57,534 nucleotides of DNA from Azonexus sp. (GTDB taxonomy: Bacteria; Pseudomonadota; Gammaproteobacteria; Burkholderiales; Rhodocyclaceae). The stretch lies in the NCBI GenBank assembly GCA_030691385.1, contig JAUYEI010000108.1, positions 1-57,534 of the forward strand. The letters are read 5' to 3'. Made by a program: the position numbers and the translations under genes. Within the stretch, counting starts at the first letter, position 1. Each line of letters starts with the position of its first letter. Positions 24,028 through 32,324 of this stretch are shown one piece after another. A model generated the notes under the pieces. The model worked only from the letters and a program-made list of their open reading frames with translations. It was not told the origin of the DNA and did no database searches.

Positions 24028-25938
24028 TCAGGCGAAATCAAGTGCCCGCACTGCGGGACCGAAATCGGGATGCTGACCGAGATCGGATAACAACTCCTTC
24101 ATGTCCAAAATCAACACGATCTGCCCATTGGAGAGAGTCGTAACTCCAGCCACACCCTTTGGACGGAAGTCTTCAAGTGATTTAATCACAGCGTCGTCAC
24201 GCCCGGCAAAGCTATCAACCGCCAAAATAAAACTGCGCTCTGCCGTCTGCATGAACACTCCGTATTCGGGATATCGCTCAAGCGGCCAGCCAAGTAGACG
24301 AGCCAGCGTAATCACAGGCAGAACCTCTCCTCTGACGACCAAGGTTTCCTTTCCACCCACCTCCTGAATTCGGCTCTGCTCGATTGGCAATATTTCGCGC
24401 ACGAGTGACAGCGGCAATGCAAATGGCTGATCGCCAAGCAACACCAGCAGCACCGGCAAGATCGCCAGTGTCAGCGGCAGTGAAATGATGAAAACCGAGC
24501 CCTTGCCTGGTTCCGAACGGATTTCGATCGAGCCATTCAGCTTCTGGATGTTGGTCTTGACCACATCCATACCCACGCCACGCCCCGAGACATCGGAAAT
24601 CTGCGTTTTGGTCGAGAAGCCCGGCATGAAGATCAAGTTGAGACTCTGACGCTCATCGAGCGTGTTGGCCTCCTCTTCGGAAATCAATCCCTTTTCCGTC
24701 GCCTTGGCACGAATACGTTCCGCATTCATCCCCTTGCCGTCGTCAGCGATGATCAGGACGATATGATCGCCTTCCTGACGTGCCTCAAGACGCACCAGGC
24801 TCTTTGGCGGCTTCCCGGCAGCCTGCCGTTCCTCGGGCATCTCGACACCGTGATCCACCGCATTGCGGATCAGGTGGATTAGTGGGTCAGCAAGATCCTC
24901 AATCATGGTCTTGTCGACTTCGGTCTCCTCTCCTGCCAGGACCAGTTCGACGTCCTTGCCCAGTTGCCGCGCGAGATCGCGGGCAATCCGCGGATACTTT
25001 TGGAAAAGCCGGCCAATCGGCTGCATCCGTGTCTTCATTACCGAGTTCTGCAAATCCGACACCAGCAAATCAAGCTGGCTTACCGCCTGATCCAGCGCAT
25101 GCAGGGTTTCAGAGTCATTTTTACCGGCAAGAATATCGGCCCGCAAGCTGGTCAGTCTGTTCTTGGTCAAACCAATTTCACCCGACAGATTCAAGACCTG
25201 ATCCAGTCGAGAGGTATCGACGCGAATCGTATTTTCACGGCCACGCTCTTCAGCCCGCCGAGCAGAAGTCGGCTGACCGCCGGGCTTGTCCGTTGTCCGC
25301 CGGCCGAATGGCGGCGTTGTGGCGGCCGACGGAGACACCACCGCTGTCGGAGTAACAACCGACTCGACAATGGCCGTTTCGGCCTTGGTAATCACGTCGC
25401 TTTGAGCTGACGCAACAGAAGCCGCTTTGCCAGTTACTGCAGCATGCAAGGCATTCCAGTCCGGTTCACCAGGCGCCGGGGCCGGCTCCTGCGCGACATC
25501 TGCTGCCGGATGAGGGGCCGTGGTAGCATGGGCAACGCCCACTGCGCCACCGCTCAAAACCCCCTTAAGTGCAGCAATCACCGCCGAATCGGCGGGCTGT
25601 GGCTGAACCATCTGCCCCAATTCACCGAACATTTCACGGACACCTTTGGTGGCATCCATGATGACATCCATCAACTCTGCAGTCAGTTCAAGTTCGCCAT
25701 TGCGCAGTCGATCGAAGAGATTTTCTGTCAGATGGCAAAGCGTCACCAACTCAGTGGCATTGAGAAAGCCTGCGCCCCCCTTGACGGTGTGAAAACCACG
25801 AAAAATATCGTTCAGTAGCGCACGATCATCGGGCATCTTTTCGAGATCAACGAGTTTGTTGTCGACGTCCGACAATAGATCATTGGCCTCCTGCAGGAAA
25901 TCCTGCAGCAGATCTTCCATTCCGCCAAAGTCGCTCAT
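24028..25938 (-). CDS. cheA: Chemotaxis histidine kinase CheA (first copy, next to CheZ)
   Basis: The 636-residue CheA begins with a P1 domain carrying the phosphorylation site GFHTVKGGAGF (His50). A Pro/Ala-rich linker without a clear P2 domain follows (about 125-235). The dimerisation domain P3 is next (TIRVDTSRLDQVLNLSGEIGLTKNRL...), then ATPase domain P4 (LIRNAVDHGVEMPEER N-box, DDGKGM, SGRGVGMDVVKTNI). The CheW-like P5 is at about 495-636. It phosphorylates CheY and CheB. It is the last gene of its operon, with cheZ 12 nt upstream and a terminator after it. GAGGGGGG precedes the start. Confidence 0.96.
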   Translation of the reverse strand: MSDFGGMEDLLQDFLQEANDLLSDVDNKLVDLEKMPDDRALLNDIFRGFHTVKGGAGFLNATELVTLCHLTENLFDRLRNGELELTAELMDVIMDATKGVREMFGELGQMVQPQPADSAVIAALKGVLSGGAVGVAHATTAPHPAADVAQEPAPAPGEPDWNALHAAVTGKAASVASAQSDVITKAETAIVESVVTPTAVVSPSAATTPPFGRRTTDKPGGQPTSARRAEERGRENTIRVDTSRLDQVLNLSGEIGLTKNRLTSLRADILAGKNDSETLHALDQAVSQLDLLVSDLQNSVMKTRMQPIGRLFQKYPRIARDLARQLGKDVELVLAGEETEVDKTMIEDLADPLIHLIRNAVDHGVEMPEERQAAGKPPKSLVRLEARQEGDHIVLIIADDGKGMNAERIRAKATEKGLISEEEANTLDERQSLNLIFMPGFSTKTQISDVSGRGVGMDVVKTNIQKLNGSIEIRSEPGKGSVFIISLPLTLAILPVLLVLLGDQPFALPLSLVREILPIEQSRIQEVGGKETLVVRGEVLPVITLARLLGWPLERYPEYGVFMQTAERSFILAVDSFAGRDDAVIKSLEDFRPKGVAGVTTLSNGQIVLILDMKELLSDLGQHPDFGPAVRALDFA

Positions 25939-25950
25939 TTTTGCCCCCCC

Positions 25951-26814
25951 TCAGAAACCGAGGCTGCCCAGCAGGTCATCGACCTGCTCTTGGTTAACCA
26001 CAACATCGGTACGCCCTTCGGCGTTGATTACCGGACCATTCATCAGGCTGGCCACTTCTTCAGTGCGCTTGGTTTCCGGCAAGACCTCGATAAGGACAGT
26101 CATCAGCCCTGACTCGAGTTCGTGGGCAAGACCAACAATTTTCTTGATAACCTGCCCGGTCAAATCCTGGAAATCCTGTGCCATCATGATTTCAGTCAAC
26201 TGGGCATGCGTTTCGCGGGTTTTCTGCGGGAGCTGCTCATTCAGGAATGCGCGCGTGTCCGCCGCCAGCAACTTGAATTCGGCGGGACTCATTTCATTGG
26301 CAAAAACACTATCCCAGCGTTTACCCAACACCAGTGCACCGTTTTCCATGTCGTCGATGAGCGGATTCGCTATATCAGTCGCGTTAAGGACGCGGCAGGC
26401 AGCTTGCTCAGTCAGATTAGCCACGTATGCGAGGCGGTCCTTGGCGTCAGGAAGCGCCGAGACGGTCTTCTCGATCAACTTGTCGTAGCCTAGCTGCCCG
26501 AGGGTATCGTGCAGCGCACGCGCCATGTGCCCAATCCGATTGAAGACAGCCTCCTGTTGCGACCACCCCTCTCCGGAACTCTCCGCGTGCGTACCGACAT
26601 CAGCGGATGTCTCGGGGCTGAACTTTGCAACCTCCGCCTCCGCGGCAACACTATCGAACAAGGCTTGCAAATCATCGCTATCAGCATCAGACGAGGCTAG
26701 AGAAGCCGGCGGCTCTACAGGCACAAACCTGGGTTGCTCTGGAACTGGCGTGTTGCTCGCTGCAATTGAGTCAAAGAGGGCTTCAAGATCATCGGAATCG
26801 TTATTGGCAGACAT
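25951..26814 (-). CDS. cheZ: CheY-P phosphatase CheZ
   Basis: The 287-residue product has the CheZ catalytic motif MAQDFQDLTGQVIKKIV, with Asp and Gln in the enteric spacing. The C-terminal CheY-binding peptide is EQVDDLLGSLGF. It is longer than enteric CheZ (214) because of an acidic N-terminal extension with two related segments, SDDLEALFDSIAA (residues 7-19) and SDDLQALFDSVAA. Both resemble the C-terminal peptide and could be additional docking sites; that is inference. It removes phosphate from CheY-P. Confidence 0.93.
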   Translation of the reverse strand: MSANNDSDDLEALFDSIAASNTPVPEQPRFVPVEPPASLASSDADSDDLQALFDSVAAEAEVAKFSPETSADVGTHAESSGEGWSQQEAVFNRIGHMARALHDTLGQLGYDKLIEKTVSALPDAKDRLAYVANLTEQAACRVLNATDIANPLIDDMENGALVLGKRWDSVFANEMSPAEFKLLAADTRAFLNEQLPQKTRETHAQLTEIMMAQDFQDLTGQVIKKIVGLAHELESGLMTVLIEVLPETKRTEEVASLMNGPVINAEGRTDVVVNQEQVDDLLGSLGF

Positions 26815-26823
26815 ATTTTCCCC

Positions 26824-27219
26824 TTACGCCTGACCCATTTTTTCGAAAATCTTGTTCAGCTTTTCCGAAAGCGTCCCCGCAGTAAAAGGCTTGACGATGT
26901 AGCCACTAGCCCCCGACTGAGCCGCAGCAATGATGTTTTCTTTCTTCGCTTCCGCGGTGATCATCAATACCGGCAGATGTTTCAGACTCGGCGTCGCACG
27001 AATCGACTGGAGCAGGGTCAGGCCATCCATATTCGGCATGTTCCAGTCAGTCACGACAAACTCAAAACCGCCGCCCTGCAGTTTCTGCAATGCGATAGCG
27101 CCGTCCTCGGCTTCATCAACATTCGTGAAACCGAGCTCTTTTAACAGATTTCGGACAATTCGACGCATGGTGGAAAAATCATCCACCACCAGAAATTTCA
27201 TTTTGGGATCAGCTGCCAT
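26824..27219 (-). CDS. cheY: Chemotaxis response regulator CheY (first copy)
   Basis: The 131-residue single-domain receiver has the acidic pair Asp13-Asp14, phospho-acceptor Asp58 ([10 protein letters not shown]), Thr88 and Lys110 (VKPF). The [12 protein letters not shown] and Ile-Thr-Ala-Glu stretches are typical of motor-binding CheY. Immediate neighbours cheZ and cheA support the role of carrying the signal to FliM. GGAG lies ahead of the ATG. Confidence 0.96.
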   Translation of the reverse strand: MAADPKMKFLVVDDFSTMRRIVRNLLKELGFTNVDEAEDGAIALQKLQGGGFEFVVTDWNMPNMDGLTLLQSIRATPSLKHLPVLMITAEAKKENIIAAAQSGASGYIVKPFTAGTLSEKLNKIFEKMGQA

Positions 27220-27243
27220 GCAGTACTCCAGATACTTGGTTTG

Positions 27244-28179
27244 TTATCGTTCAATCAGCGGACGCAAGGTATCAGCAAGCGCCTCGGCATCAAACTTTGC
27301 GACATAGGCATCGACACCAACCGACTTCCCCATGGCTCGATTGGCCTCGGAGGAGAGCGACGAGTGCATGACCACCGGTACGCCTTCAAAACGGGGGTCG
27401 GACTTGATGTTCTTGGTCAATACATAGCCGTCCATTTCGGGCATCTCAGCGTCGACCAGAATCAGACGAATATCCTGGCGGATGTTTTGCCCCATCTGCA
27501 CGGCGTGAGCAGCAATACCCTGCAGGCGCGTCCATGCCTCCATGCCATTGGTGGCATGTTTGTGACGCACACCAAGCTTATCAAGTACTTCGGCGATCTT
27601 GCGCCGCGCCACGATCGAGTCATCGACAAAAAACACGCTCGTATCCGGATCAACCCTTGCCGGACTAATGTCGACAATCATTGCTTCACCGAAGGCATTG
27701 GCGAGAATCTGCTCGACATCAAGAATGGAAACCAGCCCGCCGCTTTCCAGTTCGATGACGGCAGTGATCAGCCCTTGATTTGTCGCCAGCACGCTTTCCG
27801 GGGCCTTCACCCGTTCCCAGTCGACGCGGATGATCCGATCAACGTCATGCACCAGAAAGCCAAGGGTTCGCTTTGAATACTCTGCCACCATCATTGTCTT
27901 GCCGAGTCCGGCGGGTGCATCCAGTTGCATGAACGGGGCCAGCGAAAGGACCGGGATGACGTTCCCGCGCAACGAAATCAACCCCTCGACACCACGCGGC
28001 ATATTGGGGGTCTTGGTTATGTGCGGGGTCCGGCCAACCTCTCGGACCTTGAAGACATTGATGCCAAAAATCTCGCGTGTGCCGAGCGAGAAGAGCAGAA
28101 TTTCCATCTTGTTGGAACCTGCCAGTCGCGTCCGGGCATCGACACTATCTAGCAGGTTTTTATTCTCAACGAGTTCCAT
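27244..28179 (-). CDS. cheV: Chemotaxis coupling protein CheV (first of tandem pair)
   Basis: The 311-residue product has an N-terminal CheW domain (residues about 25-165; INVFKVREVGRTPHITKTPNMPRGVEGLISLRGNVIPVL). A C-terminal receiver follows (about 175-305; FFVDDSIVARRKIAEVL, LVDAEMPEMDGYVL with the phosphoacceptor Asp, MHSSLSSEANR). CheV couples receptors to CheA and may act as a phosphate sink or adaptation factor. I use ATG 28179 because GGGAG lies 6 nt before it. It has a full-length paralogue immediately upstream. Confidence 0.93.
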   Translation of the reverse strand: MELVENKNLLDSVDARTRLAGSNKMEILLFSLGTREIFGINVFKVREVGRTPHITKTPNMPRGVEGLISLRGNVIPVLSLAPFMQLDAPAGLGKTMMVAEYSKRTLGFLVHDVDRIIRVDWERVKAPESVLATNQGLITAVIELESGGLVSILDVEQILANAFGEAMIVDISPARVDPDTSVFFVDDSIVARRKIAEVLDKLGVRHKHATNGMEAWTRLQGIAAHAVQMGQNIRQDIRLILVDAEMPEMDGYVLTKNIKSDPRFEGVPVVMHSSLSSEANRAMGKSVGVDAYVAKFDAEALADTLRPLIER

Positions 28180-28198
28180 CGTCAACTCCCGCTATCTT

Positions 28199-29167
28199 TC
28201 AGGCCAGACGAACCGGCGCGGTATCCACGCCCAGCCGCCGAGCCAATGTTTCTGACAGACGCAAGGGCTCGAACTTTGGCACATACTCGTCCACGCCGAC
28301 CGATGCCCCCAGCTTTTGGTTGGACATCCCGGACAAGGACGAATGCATGATCACGGGAATCCCGTTGAATCGAGGATCGGACTTGATTTTCTTGGTCAGG
28401 ATATAGCCATCCATTTCAGGCATTTCGATGTCAGTCAGGATCAGGCTTATCATTGAGGAAGCTGGCTTGCCGATCGATTGGGCATAGGTGGCAACCTTCT
28501 CCATCTCCTCCCACATCTGGCGGCCATTCACCGCCGATATGCCCCTGACCCCCATGGCCTGGAGCGTACGCTCAATCTGCTTGCGGGCAACGCTGGAGTC
28601 ATCGCAATAAAAAACCGTGCTATCCGGTTTGTCGACCGCAACAACCCCGCGGAACATGATCTCATTGTCGATACTGGATGTCTCGGAAAGCACCTTCTCG
28701 ACGTCCATCATCATCACCAGACGGTTGTCCTCCAGCTCGGTGACCGCCGTCACCAACCCCCCGGTCTGCGAGGTCAGCATTTCCGGGGGAACGCGCATCT
28801 TGCTCCAGTCCAGACGGAGAATGGTATCAACGCCTTCGACGAGAAATCCCTGGGTATGGCCGTTATATTCGGTCACGATCATTATTTCGCGTGGCGTCTC
28901 GGGGGATATCCCTGAATACTTGGCGAGGTCGATTACAGGCACCAGTGCCCCGCGCAGACTAACCATGCCTTCAACGGAGGGCGGCATATCGGGGGCAGCG
29001 GTAATCACCGGCGTACGCATGACCTCGCGAACCTTGAAGACATTGATGCCATAGGTTTCACGACGCCCCGTCCGCCGATCGACGCCGAGAAAGAACAAAA
29101 GAATCTCGAGCTTGTTGGTGCCCGCCAATTTTGTTCGCGCATCGATATTCTTCAATAACTCAGACAT
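28199..29167 (-). CDS. cheV: Chemotaxis coupling protein CheV (second of tandem pair)
   Basis: The 322-residue product has the same CheW-receiver layout as its downstream neighbour. It contains GINVFKVREVMRTPVITAAPDMPPSVEGMVSLRGALVPVIDL and LTDIEMPEMDGYILTKKIKSDPRFNGIPVIMHSSL. The sequences are clearly paralogous but divergent. The start at 29167 is set by GAGAGG 6 nt upstream; the ATG at 29173 would touch the ribosome site. It is the first gene behind the sigma-28 promoter at 29301. Confidence 0.93.
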   Translation of the reverse strand: MSELLKNIDARTKLAGTNKLEILLFFLGVDRRTGRRETYGINVFKVREVMRTPVITAAPDMPPSVEGMVSLRGALVPVIDLAKYSGISPETPREIMIVTEYNGHTQGFLVEGVDTILRLDWSKMRVPPEMLTSQTGGLVTAVTELEDNRLVMMMDVEKVLSETSSIDNEIMFRGVVAVDKPDSTVFYCDDSSVARKQIERTLQAMGVRGISAVNGRQMWEEMEKVATYAQSIGKPASSMISLILTDIEMPEMDGYILTKKIKSDPRFNGIPVIMHSSLSGMSNQKLGASVGVDEYVPKFEPLRLSETLARRLGVDTAPVRLA

Positions 29168-29300
29168 TGTCATCCTCTCGCATGTTGCGTATCCGGCTGC
29201 CCTCGGTAGCTAGAAGCCTTCCAACCGTCACTTCCTGCTCCGTCGTCACCCGGCGACGAACTTGCTATCAGCACCATGTGGGCGCTCACACCATTTTCCA

Positions 29301-29327
29301 TTAACGGCGAACAACACCAAGTATTTA
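29301..29327 (-). promoter_or_regulatory. Sigma-28 (FliA) promoter for cheV-cheV-cheY-cheZ-cheA
   Basis: On the minus strand the sequence is TAAA-N15-GCCGTTAA, one mismatch from consensus with the exact 15-nt spacer. The -35 element overlaps the stop codon of the STAS gene. The leader to cheV is about 130 nt and shows no other feature. Confidence 0.82.
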
Positions 29328-29630
29328 GAAAATTTGAAACAATTTACCAAAATTAGCAATATCTAGCACCTGTTTTACGTTACCCCGAACGCCGGTCAGA
29401 GCCACTTCCTTGTTTGCTCCGCCCAATTTGTCGCGCAACATCAACAACATGCCCAATGCCGAGCTATCAAGATAATCGACCCCGGCGAAATCAACGGCGA
29501 CCGCGCGAACGGCAGAGTCGGTAACGAGGGGCTCATAGGCAGCACGAAATTCACGGTGGGTATTGAAATCAAAACGTCCAGCCAGCTTGATGCTCACCTT
29601 GCCGGATTCATTGAGAATACTTGCCTGCAT
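29325..29630 (-). CDS. STAS-domain anti-sigma factor antagonist-like protein
   Basis: The 101-residue product is a single STAS domain of the SpoIIAA type: GKVSIKLAGRFDFNTHREFRAAY, then VDFAGVDYLDSSALGMLLMLRD. The DSS pair (Ser56/57) sits at the position phosphorylated in SpoIIAA/RsbV. No partner kinase or PP2C phosphatase is in the window, so its regulator must lie elsewhere if it is a switch. It sits between cheB and the cheV operon, in the same direction. AGGA precedes the ATG. Confidence 0.88.
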   Translation of the reverse strand: MQASILNESGKVSIKLAGRFDFNTHREFRAAYEPLVTDSAVRAVAVDFAGVDYLDSSALGMLLMLRDKLGGANKEVALTGVRGNVKQVLDIANFGKLFQIF

Positions 29631-29707
29631 TTGTTTTCCTGTCCGAAAAAGTCAGTCGAATCCCTAGTTTAATCCTTTGACCGCAGGCAACAAGCCCGAC
29701 TGGCCTG

Positions 29708-30748
29708 TTAGACGCAAATGGCGCCAATCACCCGGCGCGCCATGTCGTCGAGCGCACATTGCTCTTCGACAGCGCCGATCAGAAAGGCTTCGCGCGGCAT
29801 TCCGTAGACCACGCAGCTTGTTTCGTCCTGACCGAAGGTTCTCGCCCCGGCCTGACGCAGGCGCAACAAACCTTGAGCACCATCCTTGCCCATGCCGGTC
29901 AGAATAACGCCAACCGCCTTGCGGCCAACCAGGGCAGCCGCTGAATCAAACAGCACATCAACCGAAGGGCGATGGCGGTTAACGGGGGCGGTCACGGCCA
30001 ACTCGGTGAGAAAACCGGAATTCCCCCGGCGAATCAGCAAATGGGAATGCCCTGGCGCAACATAGACGGTTCCCGGCTCGACCTTTTCATTGCCTTGCGC
30101 CTCAATGACGCGCGGCGCGCAGAGGGCGTCGAGGCGACGGGCGAAGGAGGCCGTGAAGGATTCAGGCATATGCTGCACGATGAGAATCGGCGGGCAATCA
30201 GCGGGAATACCCAGGAGAAACTCCTTGAGTGCCTCGGTGCCACCAGTCGAGGCGCCGACAAAGACGATCTTTCCGCTCGCAGCCAAGCCAGGTCTGGTCG
30301 GCGTCAGCAATGAGGGCACCGTGGCTGACGAACTCATTGAGCCTCGCAAACGCGCGCCCTTGGCAGCGCGGATTTTTTCGACCAGATCTTCTCCATAACC
30401 ATCCAAGCTCCTGCCACTATCGGCCCGTGGCTTGCCTATAAAATCAATTGCCCCCAGCTCAAGCGCTTTCAGCGTGGTATCGGAACCGGTCTCGGTAAAC
30501 GACGAAACCATGACGACCGGCATGGGCCGCAAGCGCATCAGGCGCTCGAGAAACTCAAGCCCGCCCATTTTCGGCATCTGGACATCGAGGGTCACCACAT
30601 CCGGATTGAGCGCCTTGATCATTTCACGGGCGGTTTGGGCATCCGGTGCAGCCCCCACCACCTCCATATCGGGGGCCATGCCGATCAGCTGGCTTAACAG
30701 ACCACGCATTAAGGCCGAATCATCAACGACCAGGACTCGAGTTTTCAT
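29708..30748 (-). CDS. cheB: Chemotaxis protein-glutamate methylesterase CheB
   Basis: The 346-residue product has a receiver domain (DD at 9-10, phosphoacceptor Asp55 in LDVQMPKMGG). A linker with several Ser/Arg follows, then the C-terminal methylesterase domain with FVGASTGGTEALKEFL (catalytic Ser), VQHMPESFT (His) and GMGKDGAQGLLRLRQAG (Asp). CheB removes methyl groups from receptors after phosphorylation by CheA. It is the last chemotaxis gene of the second cluster. Confidence 0.97.
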   Translation of the reverse strand: MKTRVLVVDDSALMRGLLSQLIGMAPDMEVVGAAPDAQTAREMIKALNPDVVTLDVQMPKMGGLEFLERLMRLRPMPVVMVSSFTETGSDTTLKALELGAIDFIGKPRADSGRSLDGYGEDLVEKIRAAKGARLRGSMSSSATVPSLLTPTRPGLAASGKIVFVGASTGGTEALKEFLLGIPADCPPILIVQHMPESFTASFARRLDALCAPRVIEAQGNEKVEPGTVYVAPGHSHLLIRRGNSGFLTELAVTAPVNRHRPSVDVLFDSAAALVGRKAVGVILTGMGKDGAQGLLRLRQAGARTFGQDETSCVVYGMPREAFLIGAVEEQCALDDMARRVIGAICV

Positions 30749-30801
30749 GAGTTTCTATTGAGGTGGATTTTAAATTTGGCGCTTTTTTCCGGTTGACCGT
30801 A

Positions 30802-31410
30802 TCAAACGAACAATTCGACATCGCCTTCGATTCTGGAGCCGCTCAGACGTACCTTGTAATCGTTTTCGCGGCTGAACAAGGTCTCGTTATGGACCCGATG
30901 CAGCTTCTTGACCAGGACACGCCCTGAATGCGGAAAATAATAGACTTTCCGTGGATATGAATCCAGCAAGTCCTTGGCGACAACGGGAATCTTTTCCGTC
31001 GTCAGGAAATCAAGGACGAATTCTGCATTCTTGGCGCCGACATTGCTGCTCGCCAGACTGGACAGGACGGCACCGCCACCAAACACCTTGGCTTCGAGAC
31101 GGTTGCGTCGTGCGCCCAGTTTCAGCAAGTGATTGATCAAGACTTCCATGGCATAGGTGCCATAGCGGGCTGACATGCCGAGCGGGCTCCTGCCGCCATC
31201 GTCCGGCAACATGAAATGATTCATCCCGCCAATCCCCAAGTCCGGATCTCGAATACAGGCAGCGACACAGGAACCAAGGACCGTCACCAGCAATGCGTCC
31301 TGGCTGGAAACAAAGTACTCACCCGGCAATATCTTGGCGGCCTCGAGGCCGAACTTTCGATCGAAGTATCGATTGCTCGCCAGTTGCTCGTCGTAGGAGT
31401 GTTGCACCAA
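30802..31410 (-). CDS. cheD: Chemoreceptor glutamine deamidase CheD
   Basis: The 202-residue product has the CheD signatures ITTVLGSCVAAC-like (VTVLGSCVAACIRDP, with the nucleophilic Cys), GGMNHFMLP (with the His) and YGTYAMEVLINHLLKLGA. CheD deamidates receptor glutamines and often tunes CheA through CheC; no cheC is present. The open frame begins with TTG (31410) or the adjacent GTG (31407); AGGGAAGGGG lies just upstream. It sits 9 nt after cheR. Confidence 0.94.
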   Translation of the reverse strand: MVQHSYDEQLASNRYFDRKFGLEAAKILPGEYFVSSQDALLVTVLGSCVAACIRDPDLGIGGMNHFMLPDDGGRSPLGMSARYGTYAMEVLINHLLKLGARRNRLEAKVFGGGAVLSSLASSNVGAKNAEFVLDFLTTEKIPVVAKDLLDSYPRKVYYFPHSGRVLVKKLHRVHNETLFSRENDYKVRLSGSRIEGDVELFV

Positions 31411-31419
31411 GCCCCTTCC

Positions 31420-32322
31420 CTATCGGGCATTTGCCAGGGCATAGACGGTCTTGCCCTGGGACTTGAAAAGATCGGCCGCGTGCAGGAAGCTCTCCGAATG
31501 GCCGGCAAACATCAGGCCATCCGGCTGCATGATCGGTGCGAAGCGCGACAGAATCTTGTACTGCGTCGGCTTGTCGAAATAGATCATGACATTTCGGCAG
31601 AATATGACGTCAAGCGGCCCCTTGACCGAATAATTGGCACCCAGCAGGTTGATCCGCTGAAACGACACCATCCGCTTCAGTTCAGGACGAACCGAGACAA
31701 AACCCGCCTGGCTACCGGTGCCGCGCAGAAAGAATTGACGCAAACGCTCAGGCGCAAGCTTTTCAACCCGCTCGATCGGATAAACGCCCTTCTCGGCAGT
31801 CGCCAGCACATTGGTATCGAGATCAGAGGCCACGATGGAAATGTGCGAAACATCGGTGCCAAAGGTTTCGGCCACGGTTATCGCGATCGAGTACGGCTCC
31901 TCGCCCGTCGACGCCGCCGAACACCACACCCGGACCGGGCGTTTGGTGCCGAGCTTGCGCAGGTGATCGGCAAATATCGGGAAGTGATGGGGCTCGCGGA
32001 AAAACGAAGTCAGATTCGTCGTCAGCGAATTGACGAAGCGCTCCCATTCGTCGCCGCCATTGCGCTCCAGTCCGTCGAGATAGGCCGCGAAAGACGGCAT
32101 GCCCGTAGCGCGGAGACGTCGCGCCAGGCGCGAATACACCATGTCCTGCTTGACCGGTGACAATGAAATGCCAGCATGCTGATAAATCAGTTTGCGGACA
32201 CGTTCAAAATCGGTCGGCGAAAACGTGAATTCCCGCGCACTACCATCACGCGTGGGCAGGCTGGCCGACAACGATGACCGAAGCGGCGACGGAGGCGGGG
32301 CTGGATTGCGAGAATCAGCCAT
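31420..32322 (-). CDS. cheR: Chemotaxis protein methyltransferase CheR
   Basis: The 300-residue product has an N-terminal helical CheR domain (about 35-90). The SAM-binding C-terminal domain has LTTNLTSFFREPHHFPIFADHL, VWCSAASTGEEPYSIAI, DLDTNVLATAEKGVY and FCRNVMIYFDKPTQ. It methylates receptor glutamates. I use ATG 32322, with GGAGGAG 8 nt upstream inside the end of the mcp gene. Both upstream receptors end in a WEEF tether, which would dock this enzyme. Confidence 0.96.
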   Translation of the reverse strand: MADSRNPAPPPSPLRSSLSASLPTRDGSAREFTFSPTDFERVRKLIYQHAGISLSPVKQDMVYSRLARRLRATGMPSFAAYLDGLERNGGDEWERFVNSLTTNLTSFFREPHHFPIFADHLRKLGTKRPVRVWCSAASTGEEPYSIAITVAETFGTDVSHISIVASDLDTNVLATAEKGVYPIERVEKLAPERLRQFFLRGTGSQAGFVSVRPELKRMVSFQRINLLGANYSVKGPLDVIFCRNVMIYFDKPTQYKILSRFAPIMQPDGLMFAGHSESFLHAADLFKSQGKTVYALANAR

Positions 32323-32324
32323 GA

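Noticed and set aside
31216-32160. 314-codon plus-strand frame opposite cheD/cheR
   Set aside because: Mirror of the high-GC cheR and cheD codons; no family resemblance, and cheR and cheD are certain on the other strand.
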